Made by a program: the position numbers and the translations under genes. This document shows, piece by piece, positions 18,118 to 26,749 of a stretch of 64,000 nt of DNA. The DNA comes from Calditrichaceae bacterium. GTDB taxonomy: Bacteria; Calditrichota; Calditrichia; RBG-13-44-9; J075. Every line of letters starts with the position of its first letter. The first letter of the stretch is position 1. The stretch is from assembly GCA_013360445.1 (NCBI GenBank), contig JABWBP010000019.1, forward strand, positions 33,418-97,417. The letters run 5' to 3'. Under the pieces are notes generated by a model. That model was given only the letters and a program-made list of their open reading frames with translations. It was not told where the DNA came from and did not search any database.

Positions 18118-18936
18118 ATGAGAAACTATCTGATCTTTTTAATCGCCGCCTTCGGGCTGTTTGCCTGCGAAGAAACGCTGGAGCCGGAATTCGAGCCGAA
18201 ATTGGTCGTCAATGCCGAGCTGAAAACGGGGCAAAGAATCGATTCCGTGTTCATCAGTTGGACCGCAAAAATTACCGATCCTTATGATACGGAAGCGCAG
18301 CGGGCCAGCGGAGCGATCGTCAAAATCAACGGCGTTCAGTTAGCGGAGTACGGGGATGCGCCGGGGGTCTATTTTCTCGATGATCCCAATTTTATCGTGC
18401 AAAGCGGGCAAAGCTACGATTTAGAAGTGATCGCCGGGGAGGAGCGGGTCGCCTCTTCCACCACCGTTCCGGCGCCGTTCAGCTTCCTGGCCGAGGGGGT
18501 TCAGGAGGGCGATACGGTGCAATTCACGCCCGGCAGCAGCTGGTTTTCGCCGGCGTTTTTCACCCTTACCTGGTATAACTACCCCGGCGCGCCGCTGTAC
18601 CGCATCATTTCCGACGCGGACAGCGCCAACGAGCAAACCTACATCGAGGATGACCGCGACGAAGCCAACGTGTTCAAGGGGGACAAGGAAGACCGCACCG
18701 ATCCGGCGATCTGGTGGGCCTCGGACAATTTTACCCGCATCAACTGGATGTTTTTCAACTATACCGGCTGGCACAACGTGGTAGTATCGGCGATGGATGA
18801 GAACTACTACCGCTACCGCAGCGGGCTGAATTTCAGCCAGTTCAACGGGCAGAATTTCAACCAGATCATCCAGAACGGCTACGGGATATTTTCCTCCTCC
18901 AGCAGCGATACGATCCGGGTATTTTTAGTGGAATGA
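18118..18936 (+). CDS. DUF4249 lipoprotein, partner of the TonB receptor
   Basis: A 272-residue lipoprotein. The ATG at 18118 sits 8 bases after ACAGGGG and yields a signal peptide ending at the lipobox LFAC (MRNYLIFLIAAFGLFAC). The mature start EETLEPEFEPKLVVNAEL is typical of DUF4249, a family encoded next to TonB-dependent receptors in Bacteroidetes-like bacteria. Beta-rich segments follow, including ASGAIVKINGVQLAEYGD. It probably sits on the outer membrane beside the receptor. The job of the family is not established. Confidence 0.75.
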   Translation: MRNYLIFLIAAFGLFACEETLEPEFEPKLVVNAELKTGQRIDSVFISWTAKITDPYDTEAQRASGAIVKINGVQLAEYGDAPGVYFLDDPNFIVQSGQSYDLEVIAGEERVASSTTVPAPFSFLAEGVQEGDTVQFTPGSSWFSPAFFTLTWYNYPGAPLYRIISDADSANEQTYIEDDRDEANVFKGDKEDRTDPAIWWASDNFTRINWMFFNYTGWHNVVVSAMDENYYRYRSGLNFSQFNGQNFNQIIQNGYGIFSSSSSDTIRVFLVE

Positions 18937-18981
18937 TGCGGATTTTGATTGCGGATTGAAAAAATTCAGAATTCGCATCCC

Positions 18982-20397
18982 TCAATACGCATTTTCCCCC
19001 CGCACAATCTCCATAAAGGTCAGCAGGATAATTTTCACGTCGAACCAGAGCGACCAATGCTCCACGTAGTAGAGGTCGTAGCGGGTGCGCTCCGCGATGG
19101 GCGATTGCCCGCGCAGGCCGTTCACCTGCGCCCAGCCGGTCATGCCGCAGCGCACCCGGTGGCGCTCCAGGTACTGGGGAACGTCCTCCCGGAACTGCTC
19201 CACGAAATGCGGGCGCTCCGGGCGCGGGCCGACTATGCTCATCTCTCCTTTCAGCACGTTCACCAACTGGGGCAGTTCATCTAAGCTGCTGCGGCGGAGC
19301 AGTTTGCCGATGGAAGTGGTGCGGGGATCGTCTTTGGCGGCCCACACCGGGCCGGTTTTCGCCTCCGCATCCGCCCGCATGGAGCGGAATTTGAGCATGG
19401 TAAATTCCCGCCCGTCGAGGCTGAGCCGTTTTTGCAGGTAAAATACCGGCCCCGGGGAGGACAATTTGATCGCAACGGCGATGAGCAAAAACAGCGGCGA
19501 CAGCGCAACCAGGCTGAACCCCGCCACGGCGACGTCGAAAGTGCGCTTGATGAAGCCCTGCCAGCCGGAGAGCACGAACGCTTTCAATTGCAGCAGGGGA
19601 ATTCCGCCCACTTCCAGGGTGCGGAAGGAGTGCGTCAAAATATCAAGAATATCCGGCACGTAGAACAATTCGATATTTTTCCCCTCCGCCGCTTTCATTA
19701 CCGGCCAGATTTTCTCGTGCTCGCGCTGATCAAAGGCTATGATCCAGGCGTCATACGCTTGCTCCCCGGCGGCTATGCCGGCCAGATCCGTAATTGCGCC
19801 GATGCGGGGAACCGGCAGTTCCTCGATGGGCCGCTCCGCGGCATATCCCGCAATCTCGAAATTGTAGTTCCGGTCCGCGCTCAGCCGCCGGTACACCGGG
19901 GGCAGGTTTTCCGCCGAGCCTACTAAGCAGACCCGCAGGGTGCTGAATCCCTTGCGCAGGAAGCGCCGCTTCAGGCGGTGAAAGAGAAATCGCCCTGACA
20001 GTAAAAAAATATTCGAATTGATAAAAATCAGGGCGAAGACCAGCCGCGAGTAGGAGAATTCGCGATAGAGGAACGCGCCGCTCATCGCCAACAGGATGCC
20101 CAGAAAAGCGGTTTTCACCACCACGGGAATATCCTGGCTAAAGGTGCTGAAAAAGCGGCTGCGGTAGGAGTGGAATGATGCGAACAAAAAGATCATTACC
20201 GCGGCCAGGAACAGGGAAAAATAGAGGTAGTTCGCAAGCGAAGGGAATCCCTTGGTGACCGGGAAAATTTCCGTTAGCGGCGAATAAAACCGCAGATAAA
20301 ATGAAAACAGCACCGCCAGCTCGATGGCGATGGCGTCGAAAAGCAGCTTCAAAAAGGGAATGAACAGATTGCGGCGGTAGAGATTATTTTGCGGCAA
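18982..20397 (-). CDS. Polyprenyl-phosphate sugar phosphotransferase (WcaJ-type)
   Basis: A 471-residue membrane enzyme that loads the first sugar phosphate onto undecaprenyl phosphate in exopolysaccharide or O-antigen synthesis. A TTG at 20397, preceded by AGGA at 5 bases, fits best; it overlaps the last 14 bases of the upstream glycosyltransferase gene, suggesting coupled translation. The frame is open further upstream but that part is nonsense in the glycosyltransferase. Four or five membrane helices (residues 8-140) are followed by a nucleotide-fold domain, another helix, and the catalytic sugar-transferase domain with KRTFDVAVAGFSLVALSPLF, MLKFRSMR and SLDELPQLVNVLKGEMSIVG followed by PRPE. 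The sugar specificity is not predictable. Confidence 0.9.
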   Translation of the reverse strand: MPQNNLYRRNLFIPFLKLLFDAIAIELAVLFSFYLRFYSPLTEIFPVTKGFPSLANYLYFSLFLAAVMIFLFASFHSYRSRFFSTFSQDIPVVVKTAFLGILLAMSGAFLYREFSYSRLVFALIFINSNIFLLSGRFLFHRLKRRFLRKGFSTLRVCLVGSAENLPPVYRRLSADRNYNFEIAGYAAERPIEELPVPRIGAITDLAGIAAGEQAYDAWIIAFDQREHEKIWPVMKAAEGKNIELFYVPDILDILTHSFRTLEVGGIPLLQLKAFVLSGWQGFIKRTFDVAVAGFSLVALSPLFLLIAVAIKLSSPGPVFYLQKRLSLDGREFTMLKFRSMRADAEAKTGPVWAAKDDPRTTSIGKLLRRSSLDELPQLVNVLKGEMSIVGPRPERPHFVEQFREDVPQYLERHRVRCGMTGWAQVNGLRGQSPIAERTRYDLYYVEHWSLWFDVKIILLTFMEIVRGENAY

Positions 20398-21547
20398 AGA
20401 ATTCCTGCACTTTCGCTTCAATAAAGTCTCTGATTTCCCGGCTAAAGCGCTCCTTCCCGAATTTTTGGGCGTGGCTGCGGATGAAAGCGGCGTCCCAGCG
20501 CAGGGATTCGACGACGGCGACGGCTTCGGCGAGGGCGGTTTCGCCCTGCTCCCGGAAAAATACCCCGGTGCAGGCGCCCTCGTTGGAACCGTCATAGCCG
20601 ATCACGGTTTCCAGCGCCCCGCCCTTTGCGAAGGCGATCACCGGCTTGCCGCATGCCTGGGCTTCCACGGGTACGATTCCGAAATCCTCTTCCCCGGGAA
20701 AAATCAAGGCCCGGCAGCCGGCGTAGTGGCCGGCTAATTTTTCCGCGGGCTGCCAATCGAGAAAGTGCACGGTTTCCCCGGCCATTTTTTTCAATCTTCG
20801 CTCCTCCGGCCCGCTGCCGATGATGCGCAGCGGCTTTCCCAACCGGTTGAACACCTCAACCGCCAGCTGCACCCGCTTGTAGGGTACCAGCGCGGAGACG
20901 ATCAGGTAATAATCCCCGGTCGCCTCCCCAGGGCGGGGCGACGCGATATCCACGGGGGGATGGATGACCGCGGCCTCGCGGCGGTAGTATTTGCCAATGC
21001 GGTTGGCCACGTGCCGGGAGTTGGCGATGAAATAGTCCACCCGGTTGGCGCTGGCGACGTCCCACATGCGCAAATAATTGGCAAACAGGGGGATGATCGC
21101 CCGCTGGACGGCGCCGATTTTATCCACCCCGAAGTATTCTTCATACATGTCCCAGACGTAACGCATGGGGGTGTGCAGGTAAGAGATGTGCAGCGCGTCC
21201 GGGGGAGTTCTGACCCCCTTGGCGGCGCAGTGGGAGGTAGAGAGGATCAGGTCGTATCCCTTGAAATCGAAAAGCTCGATGGCGGTGGGAAACAGCGGCA
21301 GGTAGTAGCGATAGCGGCGGGCTTTAAAGGGCAGCCGGTCGGTGAAGGCCGTAAAAATGCGCCGGTTTTCGATCAACGGGGAAACGCTCCCGGGATTATG
21401 GATCAGGGTGAACAAATCCGCTTTCGGGAACAGTTCGCAGAGCGCTTCCAGCACTTTTTCGCCGCCCCTCATGCCGGTCAGCCAGTCGTGCACCAGGGCG
21501 ATTTTGGGGAATTCATCCCCTCGGGAGAGGCCGCTTAGATTGATCAT
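20384..21547 (-). CDS. Glycosyltransferase family 4
   Basis: A 387-residue GT-B fold enzyme. The N-terminal domain carries IALVHDWLTGMRGGEKVLEA, typical of GT4 mannosyl/glucosyl transferases; the C-terminal domain carries RPGEATGDYYLIVSALVPYK and the donor-binding stretch FPGEEDFGIVPVEAQACGKP. It forms a two-gene operon with the following polyprenyl-phosphate sugar transferase and probably extends the lipid-linked glycan in the cytoplasm. Confidence 0.9.
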   Translation of the reverse strand: MINLSGLSRGDEFPKIALVHDWLTGMRGGEKVLEALCELFPKADLFTLIHNPGSVSPLIENRRIFTAFTDRLPFKARRYRYYLPLFPTAIELFDFKGYDLILSTSHCAAKGVRTPPDALHISYLHTPMRYVWDMYEEYFGVDKIGAVQRAIIPLFANYLRMWDVASANRVDYFIANSRHVANRIGKYYRREAAVIHPPVDIASPRPGEATGDYYLIVSALVPYKRVQLAVEVFNRLGKPLRIIGSGPEERRLKKMAGETVHFLDWQPAEKLAGHYAGCRALIFPGEEDFGIVPVEAQACGKPVIAFAKGGALETVIGYDGSNEGACTGVFFREQGETALAEAVAVVESLRWDAAFIRSHAQKFGKERFSREIRDFIEAKVQEFFAAK

Positions 21548-21597
21548 GGAATGAATAAGCTATGATTTTCTGGCATTTTGGGAGCCCCGGGCGAATC

Positions 21598-21697
21598 GTA
21601 ATGCGTAACAAAACGGAATACCCTTCGACCCTTCGGCAAGCTCAGGATAAACTTAGCTCAGGGTAAACTCTTTTACGCATTACGAGTTACGCATTAC
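21598..21697. repeat. Long intergenic hairpin with TACGCATTAC words
   Basis: GTAATGCGTAAC (21598-21609) and GTTACGCATTAC (21686-21697) are perfect inverted arms. They enclose a CCTTCGGCAAGCTCAGG-type segment followed by an AGCTCAGGG echo, a word class seen widely in environmental genomes. The right arm is iterated (ACGCATTACGAGTTACGCAT). It lies upstream of the GT4 gene. Confidence 0.6.
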
Positions 21698-21711
21698 GTT
21701 TCACGCAACAC

Positions 21712-22362
21712 TTATCCCCGCAAGGCGTTGTCCACCCACTTCACGGAGCGCAGGGTTTGAATGCCCACTGCGATGTACCACAACCCCACCGCGGGACCTA
21801 AATCCACCAGGTTAGCTTCGCCCGGCGGGGTGGGAAAGGTGTATAAATTGAACGCCAGCAGCAACAGCGTAATTAGCATTCCCGCCCAGCCGAAAATTTT
21901 CCCGAAGCGCGGGTGGCGCAGCATGTTCAGGGCAAAGAGGAAGGTTCCTAAGGCGATGTACACGTCCCAGGATACATCCAGCCCCAATTGCACCTTATCC
22001 ACGGCGTCCCATATCCAGCGCAGGGTTTGCCGGGCGGATTCATCCGCGGCCGCGTCGAGATCCTGACGCATAAAACTTCTCACGGTTAACTGCACCACTA
22101 TCATCATATTCACAATTGCGCCCGCCACTACATTGCACATCAGCGCCACCTGAAGCGTGACGGTTTTGCGGAATATTTTGAGCAGGTGATAAAGCCCCAC
22201 GCTGGCGATGCTCAACAGAACGCCGAACGCCGCGGCGAATAGAACGGTGAAGAATTGCGGCAGGGGTGCCACTATCAGCGCAATATAAACAGCGAAGGCG
22301 GAAAGGCCGGTAATGCCGCTGGCCAGCGTCCAACGTTTCAGAAAGTCAGGTTGATCGTTCAT
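21712..22362 (-). CDS. Hypothetical six-helix membrane protein
   Basis: A 216-residue integral membrane protein; no family is recognised. The ATG at 22362 follows GGAGGAGT. About six hydrophobic segments are visible, such as GLSAFAVYIALIVAPLPQFF, YIALGTFLFALNML and IFGWAGMLITLLLLAFNLY. The loop between the third and fourth segments is acidic (MRQDLDAAADESARQTLRW). It stands alone between a repeat and a divergent hypothetical gene. Confidence 0.65.
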   Translation of the reverse strand: MNDQPDFLKRWTLASGITGLSAFAVYIALIVAPLPQFFTVLFAAAFGVLLSIASVGLYHLLKIFRKTVTLQVALMCNVVAGAIVNMMIVVQLTVRSFMRQDLDAAADESARQTLRWIWDAVDKVQLGLDVSWDVYIALGTFLFALNMLRHPRFGKIFGWAGMLITLLLLAFNLYTFPTPPGEANLVDLGPAVGLWYIAVGIQTLRSVKWVDNALRG

Positions 22363-22572
22363 ATCACTCCTCCATAGTGTGTCGCCAATATATATTTCGC
22401 AGGGATATAAATCCACTGTTCATTTGTGAAACTCCGTGCTGGCAAAAGACCGCCCCCGGCGGTTCCGAATTTTTTTTGAATGCAAAAAATTTGCGGTTTG
22501 GTACATTCTGCTATTCCATGAAGGGTTAATATCTGCACGCGAAACGAATGAGTTTAACGGAAAGGACTTGCT

Positions 22573-23043
22573 ATGGATACAGTTGAGATTTGTCTCGGCG
22601 GAATCGTTTTCAAAGCTACCCGGGAATGGATGTTCTTCCCGTACGAAAATTTTATCCTGGCCCGGCGCGATTCCCAGAAAGGAATTTTGAAAATCGCCCT
22701 GGCGGAAAGCTCGAATAGCCGTTCTCCCTCTGCCGGGGAGCTGTTTGAGACCGCCCGGGGCTTTGTTTCGCGGGAAAATTTACCCGAACCCTTCGACGTG
22801 AAAGAACCCCAGCCGGGCGCTTACCTGTTTGGGGCGGCAAGCTTCAAAATAAGCGAAAAAAACCGCGATTACCTTACCCGGGTGTTATACCTCTCCCGGG
22901 GAAAAGACATGATTTTTGCGACCTACGGATGCCCCTGGGAGCGCCGGGAGGAAGAAGCGGTGCAGCAGGAACTTTACCAGTGTGAGAAAATGATCTTGAG
23001 CGTAAGGTTCGCGAGCCGGGAAACCCCAGAGTCCACAAAATAA
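22573..23043 (+). CDS. Small hypothetical cytoplasmic protein
   Basis: A 156-residue soluble protein without signal peptide or membrane segment. It opens with a beta-rich stretch (VEICLGGIVFKATREWMFFP) and ends in a short helix. The pattern loosely recalls DUF1795/DcrB-like folds, but I cannot support that. The start codon is 9 bases after AAAGGAC. It is upstream of the PP2C phosphatase gene, separated by a 150-base spacer that carries TCACGATTTA-type word repeats. Confidence 0.55.
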   Translation: MDTVEICLGGIVFKATREWMFFPYENFILARRDSQKGILKIALAESSNSRSPSAGELFETARGFVSRENLPEPFDVKEPQPGAYLFGAASFKISEKNRDYLTRVLYLSRGKDMIFATYGCPWERREEEAVQQELYQCEKMILSVRFASRETPESTK

Positions 23044-23197
23044 ATTTGCCGTTGGCATTCCGGCGATGAATGGTTATCATATTCATCAACTAACGAGCGC
23101 CCCCGGGGGCATGAAAAGTGAGACGTGAGAAAGCCAACGCCGCCCATCACGCCTCGGGTTTCACGATTTAAGGCATCACGATTTATTTTCGAGGTCT

Positions 23198-24070
23198 ATG
23201 ATCACCGTCTTCGCCCAAACTGACATCGGCAAGGTTCGCCGGGGCAACGAAGATCATTTCCTGGTAGGGAACCTGACCAGCGAGCACATCGAAGCCCTGT
23301 CGCATCCGCAAGATTTTCCCCTGGATGAAAATGGGCTTGTGCTGATGGTCTCCGACGGTATGGGCGGGGCGGCCGCCGGGGAAGTTGCCAGCGCGCTGGC
23401 GGTGAAAACCGTTAAAGAGTACCTTTCCCAGGAAGTCTTCGACGAATCCTCTCCCGCCCCCGCTGCGGTTCCACTCGGCCAACGCCTCGGCGAGGCTCTC
23501 CAGGCCGCCAATCACACCATTATTGAAAATGCCCGCCATCAACCGGCCCTGCAAGGCATGGGAGCAACCGCTACCCTGGCGGGAATCCTGGGCGGGCAGG
23601 CGTTCATCGCCCAAATCGGCGACAGCCGCGCCTATCTCTTGCGCCAGGGACGAATCTGGCAACTGACCAGGGATCAATCTTTCGTCAACCAACTGGTAGA
23701 AACGGGAAGGATCACCGAAGAAGAAGCGGAGGTTCATCCGCGCCGGAATATCATTTTACAGGCCCTGGGCGCAGAGGAACAGTTAAAAGTCGCCCTGAGC
23801 GCGGTGAAACTGCGCCGCGACGACTACCTGCTGCTTTGCACCGACGGCCTCTCCGGGGTGCTAAAAAAACAAGAGCTGGCGCAGATCGTCTTTTCCGCGC
23901 CGGACCCGGCCTCCGCCTGCCAGGAACTGATCCGCGAGGCCAACCGGCGCGGGGGGCCGGATAATATCACCGTGGTGCTGGCGAACTTCCGGGGTGCGGA
24001 ATTTGTGCCTCCCCGGGAAGCAGAGGAACCGGCAATCGAAATCATTTCCGAATTTTCCGAATCTGAATGA
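23198..24070 (+). CDS. PP2C-family Ser/Thr protein phosphatase (Stp/PrpC type)
   Basis: A 290-residue metal-dependent phosphatase. It shows TDIGKVRRGNEDHFLV, VSDGMGGAAAGEVAS, IGDSRAYLLRQGRIWQLTRD, CTDGLSGVL and GGPDNITVVL, the metal-binding aspartates and motifs of the Stp1/PrpC class. Such enzymes usually reverse Hanks-type Ser/Thr kinase phosphorylation; no kinase is in the window. A short C-terminal extension is acidic. It converges with a second PP2C-type gene. Confidence 0.92.
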   Translation: MITVFAQTDIGKVRRGNEDHFLVGNLTSEHIEALSHPQDFPLDENGLVLMVSDGMGGAAAGEVASALAVKTVKEYLSQEVFDESSPAPAAVPLGQRLGEALQAANHTIIENARHQPALQGMGATATLAGILGGQAFIAQIGDSRAYLLRQGRIWQLTRDQSFVNQLVETGRITEEEAEVHPRRNIILQALGAEEQLKVALSAVKLRRDDYLLLCTDGLSGVLKKQELAQIVFSAPDPASACQELIREANRRGGPDNITVVLANFRGAEFVPPREAEEPAIEIISEFSESE

Positions 24071-24114
24071 TACAACCATATCAATATTCGAAACCGGGTT
24101 CCCGCAGCAGGATA

Positions 24115-24153
24115 TAAAAAAGCCGCGGGTTGCTCCCTCGGCAAACCCGCGGC
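24115..24153 (-). terminator. Rho-independent terminator of the GAF-phosphatase gene
   Basis: GCCGCGGGTT (24122-24131) and AACCCGCGGC (24144-24153) form a 10-bp GC-rich stem with a 12-base loop. On the minus strand the stem is followed at once by a run of T, which terminates transcription coming from the gene ending at 24204. On the plus strand the run is on the wrong side. Confidence 0.85.
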
Positions 24154-24203
24154 CTCAAGACCTCCGATGCTACAGGGCTTCTCTGGTAAATTTCCGGCGG
24201 AGC

Positions 24204-25529
24204 CTATGCCGCGTTCCGCCGGAGAATCAGCAGGGTTAAGTCATCCGGGTAATCGGAAGCGCCCACAAACCTTCCCAACTGATCCAGAATTGCCTTCCCC
24301 AACTCCGCAGGGGGTAGATGGCCATACTGCCGCGCCATTTTGTGCAAGCATCGTTTTCCGAACCGTTCGTTTTCCGGGCTGAGCGCATCGGTAATTCCAT
24401 CGGAGAAAATCAGCAGGCTATCGCCCGGCTCGATGCTGGTCTCCGTCTCTTCGAACTCGAACGCCTCCACGATCCCGATCGGCAACCCTCCCGGTTTAAG
24501 GCGCTGCACCGCGCCCTCCCGTTTTACCAGCAGCGGAGGGGTATGCCCGGCATTGATGTATTTAAAGCGGTGTTGCTGATAGTCGATGTTTCCCCAAAAA
24601 AAGGTGGCGTATTTATCCGAAGCGGTGCAGGCATGAAACTGCCGGTTGACTTTCTGCACAATCTCCTTCCCGGAATCTGCCCGCTCTGCAAAAGCGTGCA
24701 AACAGGCATGAAGATTCGCCCCTAACAGCGCCGCCGGCGCTCCCTTGCCGCTCACGTCCGCCACTACCCAGGAAAAACTGTTTGCGAACGGAAAAAAATC
24801 ATAATAATCGCCGCCCAGGTACTTAGAGGCCTGGTAAAAGGTAAAAATCTCATACTGCGGCACTTTCGGGGCCTGTGCGGGTAGAAAACGGCGCTGGATT
24901 TCTGCCGCCTGGCGCATTTCGGATTCCAGGCGGCGGCCCTCCTCCGCCTGGGCGGCGGCGAGGGTATTGCGAATGGCCAGGGCCAGCAGATCGGCGATGA
25001 TCATCAAATACTGGGTATCTTTGGAATCGAAAGCGCCGCTGCGCTTATTCACCACCTGGATGCAGCCGATCAATTTGCCGCATTTGCCGGCGACCGGCAC
25101 GATCAAGAACGATTGCACCGGGGTGGAATCGAGGCGGGCAATTTCTCTTCTGATTTGCGGGTCCTGGTACGCGTCTGCCAGGGTGATGACTTTGCCGGTG
25201 CGCAAAACGTATTCGGCAATTCCCTGGCCCAGCGGCTGCTGAAGCTGTCTTACCTCCCCGCCGTTGAGCCGGTACTGCCAAAGCTCGCGTTGTTTTTCAT
25301 TGAGGAGGTACAATACCGTGGTTTCCGCGTCCAGTATCTGGTTGGTTTCCTTCAGGATCAGGCTCAATTGTTGTTCCAACCGGCGGGGAGAGTTGAGCAA
25401 GCGGGTGAGGCCGAAGAGGGTGGCCAGTTGGCGGGAGAGATTCTGCGAATACCGGAATTTCGTCGAAACCGGGTCGATTTCTTTGGTTTCCGGAAGAGTG
25501 AAAGGATTCAGAGAAGAAAGCGCTACCAT
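24204..25529 (-). CDS. GAF-domain RsbU-type PP2C phosphatase
   Basis: A 441-residue signalling phosphatase. An N-terminal GAF domain spans about residues 40-185, a coiled linker about 185-215 (AQAEEGRRLESEMRQAAEIQ) and a SpoIIE/RsbU PP2C domain about 225-440 with GGDYYDFFPF, VVADVSGKGAPAALL, NAGHTPPLLV, FSDGITDA and a late DDLTLLIL. Enzymes of this kind dephosphorylate STAS-domain anti-anti-sigma factors in partner-switch circuits. No STAS protein or anti-sigma kinase lies beside it, so the target is elsewhere or different. It ends at a good terminator and is monocistronic. Confidence 0.9.
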   Translation of the reverse strand: MVALSSLNPFTLPETKEIDPVSTKFRYSQNLSRQLATLFGLTRLLNSPRRLEQQLSLILKETNQILDAETTVLYLLNEKQRELWQYRLNGGEVRQLQQPLGQGIAEYVLRTGKVITLADAYQDPQIRREIARLDSTPVQSFLIVPVAGKCGKLIGCIQVVNKRSGAFDSKDTQYLMIIADLLALAIRNTLAAAQAEEGRRLESEMRQAAEIQRRFLPAQAPKVPQYEIFTFYQASKYLGGDYYDFFPFANSFSWVVADVSGKGAPAALLGANLHACLHAFAERADSGKEIVQKVNRQFHACTASDKYATFFWGNIDYQQHRFKYINAGHTPPLLVKREGAVQRLKPGGLPIGIVEAFEFEETETSIEPGDSLLIFSDGITDALSPENERFGKRCLHKMARQYGHLPPAELGKAILDQLGRFVGASDYPDDLTLLILRRNAA

Positions 25530-25673
25530 TCGAGTACCTCTATTATTGGGTTCATTATCCCAAGAGCACTCTCAGGGCGGGTTTCTCTCAAAAAAATTGA
25601 ACGGAATACGCAATACGTAATATATTTTTCGGATGGCGGATGGACGCAGAGGCTGAAATTCTGCTATGGAGGG

Positions 25674-26708
25674 CTAATCCGGGGCCGGGCTGAGGGGGCC
25701 TTTTTCTTTCCGCCGCCAGGCGAGCAGGTAGGGATTGCGCCCGCTAAGAATATATTTCAGGGCCGCAAGGGTGGCGCGGGCCAGTAATGTTTCCCCGCGG
25801 AGGAGTTGCGCGAGCAGGTTTCCTAACAGCGACCAGCCTAAAAAGAGCCGGTTGAGCCGGGAGAAACGCGGGCTTTTAACCATGAAGTAATGCAGGGCCA
25901 GCAGGCGGCGGAAGTAAGTTAGAGCCGGGTGCAGGCGGTTTTCCCCGCTCTTGTGGTGCAGGGCGGCCGTCCCGGTGAGCACCGTAACCGGGGTTTTGCC
26001 CGGGAATCCCAGCGCCGCCCCGTAATTATCGCCAATGCCGTGGGGGTCCAATATCTCATCGTAGGGCGATTGCAGCAGCCAGTCGCGCCGGATGATGCTG
26101 GCGCCCAGCCCGTACACCGCGGCGTCGAACGCCGGGGAATCGAAACGGGAGAGCAGCGGCCAGCCTGCCAGGGTAAAAGTATTGCCCCGCGCGGCGTAGA
26201 ATTTCCGGATCAGCTTCAGAAACCATGCGGCGCCCGCGGGAGCGGGAACCCGGGAAACATCTCCCCAGACGGTCAACTGGAACAGAAAATTCCATAAAAG
26301 CTGCCCGAACGAGGGGGCGGGGAACTCAAACGCCGGCTGCCCTTGCAGCCCGGCTTCCGCAATCAGCCCGGAAACCGCCCCGGCCTGCGGATGGGCTTGC
26401 AGGTAGGCGGCCAGCGTGGCCACGTATTCCCGGGGCAGCTCGATATCGTCGTCGCAGAGAAATATATAAGGAGAGGACGCCTCTCGAATGCCGGTATTGC
26501 GCTGCCGGCACAACCAGGGCTGCGCGGTGAGGTGGATCATGTTGAGGGATGGGAATTCCCGGCGCAGCGCCCCGGCGTCGAGCGGGCGGTCGCCGGCGTC
26601 GATGATGAGCACTTCTTTCAGGGGATGCGCCTGGGCGGCCAGGGAAACTAAGGTGCGCCGCAGGCTTTCCGGGCGGTTGCGGGTGGGGATGACGGCGGAA
26701 ATATTCAT
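25674..26708 (-). CDS. Glycosyltransferase family 2
   Basis: A 344-residue GT-A enzyme. The start at 26708 gives MNISAVIPTRNRPESLRRTL, the standard opening; the frame is open farther upstream but that part is not conserved. The nucleotide-sugar and metal-binding aspartates are in SPYIFLCDDDIELP. The C-terminal part has one or two hydrophobic segments (FLGWSLLGNLLAQLL), so it may sit at the membrane. It is the last gene of the minus-strand glycan operon that begins at 31584. Confidence 0.88.
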   Translation of the reverse strand: MNISAVIPTRNRPESLRRTLVSLAAQAHPLKEVLIIDAGDRPLDAGALRREFPSLNMIHLTAQPWLCRQRNTGIREASSPYIFLCDDDIELPREYVATLAAYLQAHPQAGAVSGLIAEAGLQGQPAFEFPAPSFGQLLWNFLFQLTVWGDVSRVPAPAGAAWFLKLIRKFYAARGNTFTLAGWPLLSRFDSPAFDAAVYGLGASIIRRDWLLQSPYDEILDPHGIGDNYGAALGFPGKTPVTVLTGTAALHHKSGENRLHPALTYFRRLLALHYFMVKSPRFSRLNRLFLGWSLLGNLLAQLLRGETLLARATLAALKYILSGRNPYLLAWRRKEKGPLSPAPD

Positions 26709-26749
26709 AACAGGAATAAAGGTTGAAGGGTGAAGGATAAATAAAACAG

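Noticed and set aside
20398..20595. N-terminal extension of the sugar transferase to 20595
   Set aside because: It lies inside the GT4 coding sequence, is Pro/Ser/Lys-rich nonsense, and a TTG with AGGA exists at 20397.
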